DNA from: Hyphomicrobiaceae bacterium
Lineage (GTDB): Bacteria; Pseudomonadota; Alphaproteobacteria; Rhizobiales; Hyphomicrobiaceae
Reading direction: 5' to 3'
DNA: 16,612 bases
NCBI GenBank assembly: GCA_013214245.1
Contig: JABSQE010000022.1
Location: forward strand, 1-16,612
The position numbers and the translations under genes were made by a program. Below the pieces are notes generated by a model that ran no database searches, had not been told where the DNA came from, and saw only the letters and a list, made by a program, of their open reading frames with translations. This document shows, one piece after another, positions 16,185 through 16,612 of this stretch; the stretch's first letter is position 1, and each line of letters begins with the position of its first letter.

Positions 16185-16612
16185 ATGCGCGCGGAAGAAT
16201 CTAAATTAATAATTGATATTCAGGAGTCACTAGTAATTTTGCGGAGGCATCTTTGACTGGAATACGACTAAGGATCGTCTCAATGAACTTAATTTACGAA
16301 CTGAAGACCCAGAATTATGGTCCGATCCGGTTACTGCTCATTTAGTAATGCGCGAACGCCAAATACTAGAGAAACGCGTTAAATCATATTATAACTTGGA
16401 ACAACAACTTGAAGACGCTATAACCTTAATCGAGCTTGGCGAAGCCGAAGCTGATAATGCGAGCGTGCAAGAAGGTCAATTGATTTTGCGTAAACTGTCC
16501 GATCTTGCAAATAAACAGCAAATTGACGCTTTACTTTCAGGCGAAGCTGATAGCAACGATACGTTTGTTGAAATTCATGCCGGCGCAGGAGGTACTGAAA
16601 GTCAAGACTGGG
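16185..16612 (+). CDS. prfB: Peptide chain release factor 2, 5' part, with programmed +1 frameshift
   Basis: RF2 reads UGA and UAA stop codons. The first frame from ATG 16185 encodes MRAEESKLIIDIQESLVIL and then RRHL before an in-frame TGA (16254-16256). Skipping one base continues as DWNTTKDRLNELNLRTEDPELW, through a coiled-coil domain 1 (MRERQILEKRV, EQQLEDAITLIELGEAEADN), to VEIHAGAGGTESQDW at the window edge, just where RF2 domain 2 begins. The GGQ and SPF motifs lie beyond the window. The start follows AAGG at 16171-16174, a weak site about 10 bases away. The gene is divergent from ispA. Frameshift expression makes RF2 control its own level, because low RF2 lets the ribosome pause at the TGA and shift. 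Confidence 0.95.
16243..16257 (+). promoter_or_regulatory. prfB +1 programmed frameshift signal
   Basis: GGAGG (16243-16247), the 3-base spacer CAT, then CTT TGA C (16251-16257). This equals the E. coli arrangement, where an internal Shine-Dalgarno three bases before CUU-UGA-C pushes the ribosome into the +1 frame. The reading switches from codon 23 (CTT) to GAC at 16255. Confidence 0.93.

Noticed and set aside
1..16612. CRISPR array, transposon, integrase or defence system
   Set aside because: No regularly spaced repeats, terminal inverted repeats, transposase or nuclease motifs were seen; all substantial frames belong to housekeeping families.

Overview
The window looks like chromosomal DNA of an alphaproteobacterium, most likely Rhodospirillales-like, with an AT-rich genome under decay. 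The alphaproteobacterial signs are the run leuS-lptE-holA with a divergent yggS, the block of SRP RNA (ffs), dnaX and ybaB with recR nearby, paired TadE-type pilus proteins, and an RF2 whose N-terminal extension carries LRRHLDW around a recoding site. Decay is suggested by long gene-free gaps (about 810, 540, 310 and 280 bases), weak or absent Shine-Dalgarno sites, several non-ATG starts, a frameshift in leuS and loss of the zinc cysteines in DnaX. A reduced, host-associated genome is therefore plausible, but that is inference. No transposase, phage gene, CRISPR array or tRNA was seen.

Left part (1-5000, minus strand): a leftward set runs leuS (frameshifted), lptE (outer-membrane LPS assembly lipoprotein), holA (Pol III delta) and a PfkB-family sugar/nucleoside kinase cut by the window edge. 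After a 536-base divergent gap comes yggS (PLP homeostasis, plus strand). It is followed by a probable terminator and then prfC (RF3, minus strand).

Middle (8.1-12.7 kb): def (peptide deformylase) is followed by a convergent small membrane-protein ORF, the SRP RNA gene ffs, dnaX, ybaB and rimM on the plus strand, with recR convergent on the minus strand. In many alphaproteobacteria ffs-dnaX-ybaB-recR is collinear. Here rimM lies between ybaB and recR, and recR is inverted, so the block has been rearranged.

Right part (12.7-16.6 kb): two TadE/TadG-like genes (minus strand) stand without any other tad gene. An 813-base stretch with nothing recognisable follows, then ispA (farnesyl diphosphate synthase, minus strand) without its usual xseB and dxs neighbours. 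The window ends inside prfB (RF2), which keeps a textbook +1 programmed frameshift site (GGAGG, 3-nt spacer, CTTTGAC).

Functionally the window is dominated by information processing: tRNA charging, formyl removal, ribosome maturation, release factors 2 and 3, SRP targeting, the replicase clamp loader (two subunits) and recombination repair. Envelope and isoprenoid genes make up the rest. I see no evidence for a new defence or mobile system. The points most worth a second look are the leuS lesion, the DnaX zinc-site loss, the altered SRP RNA core, the duplicated yggS start and the small membrane ORF next to ffs.
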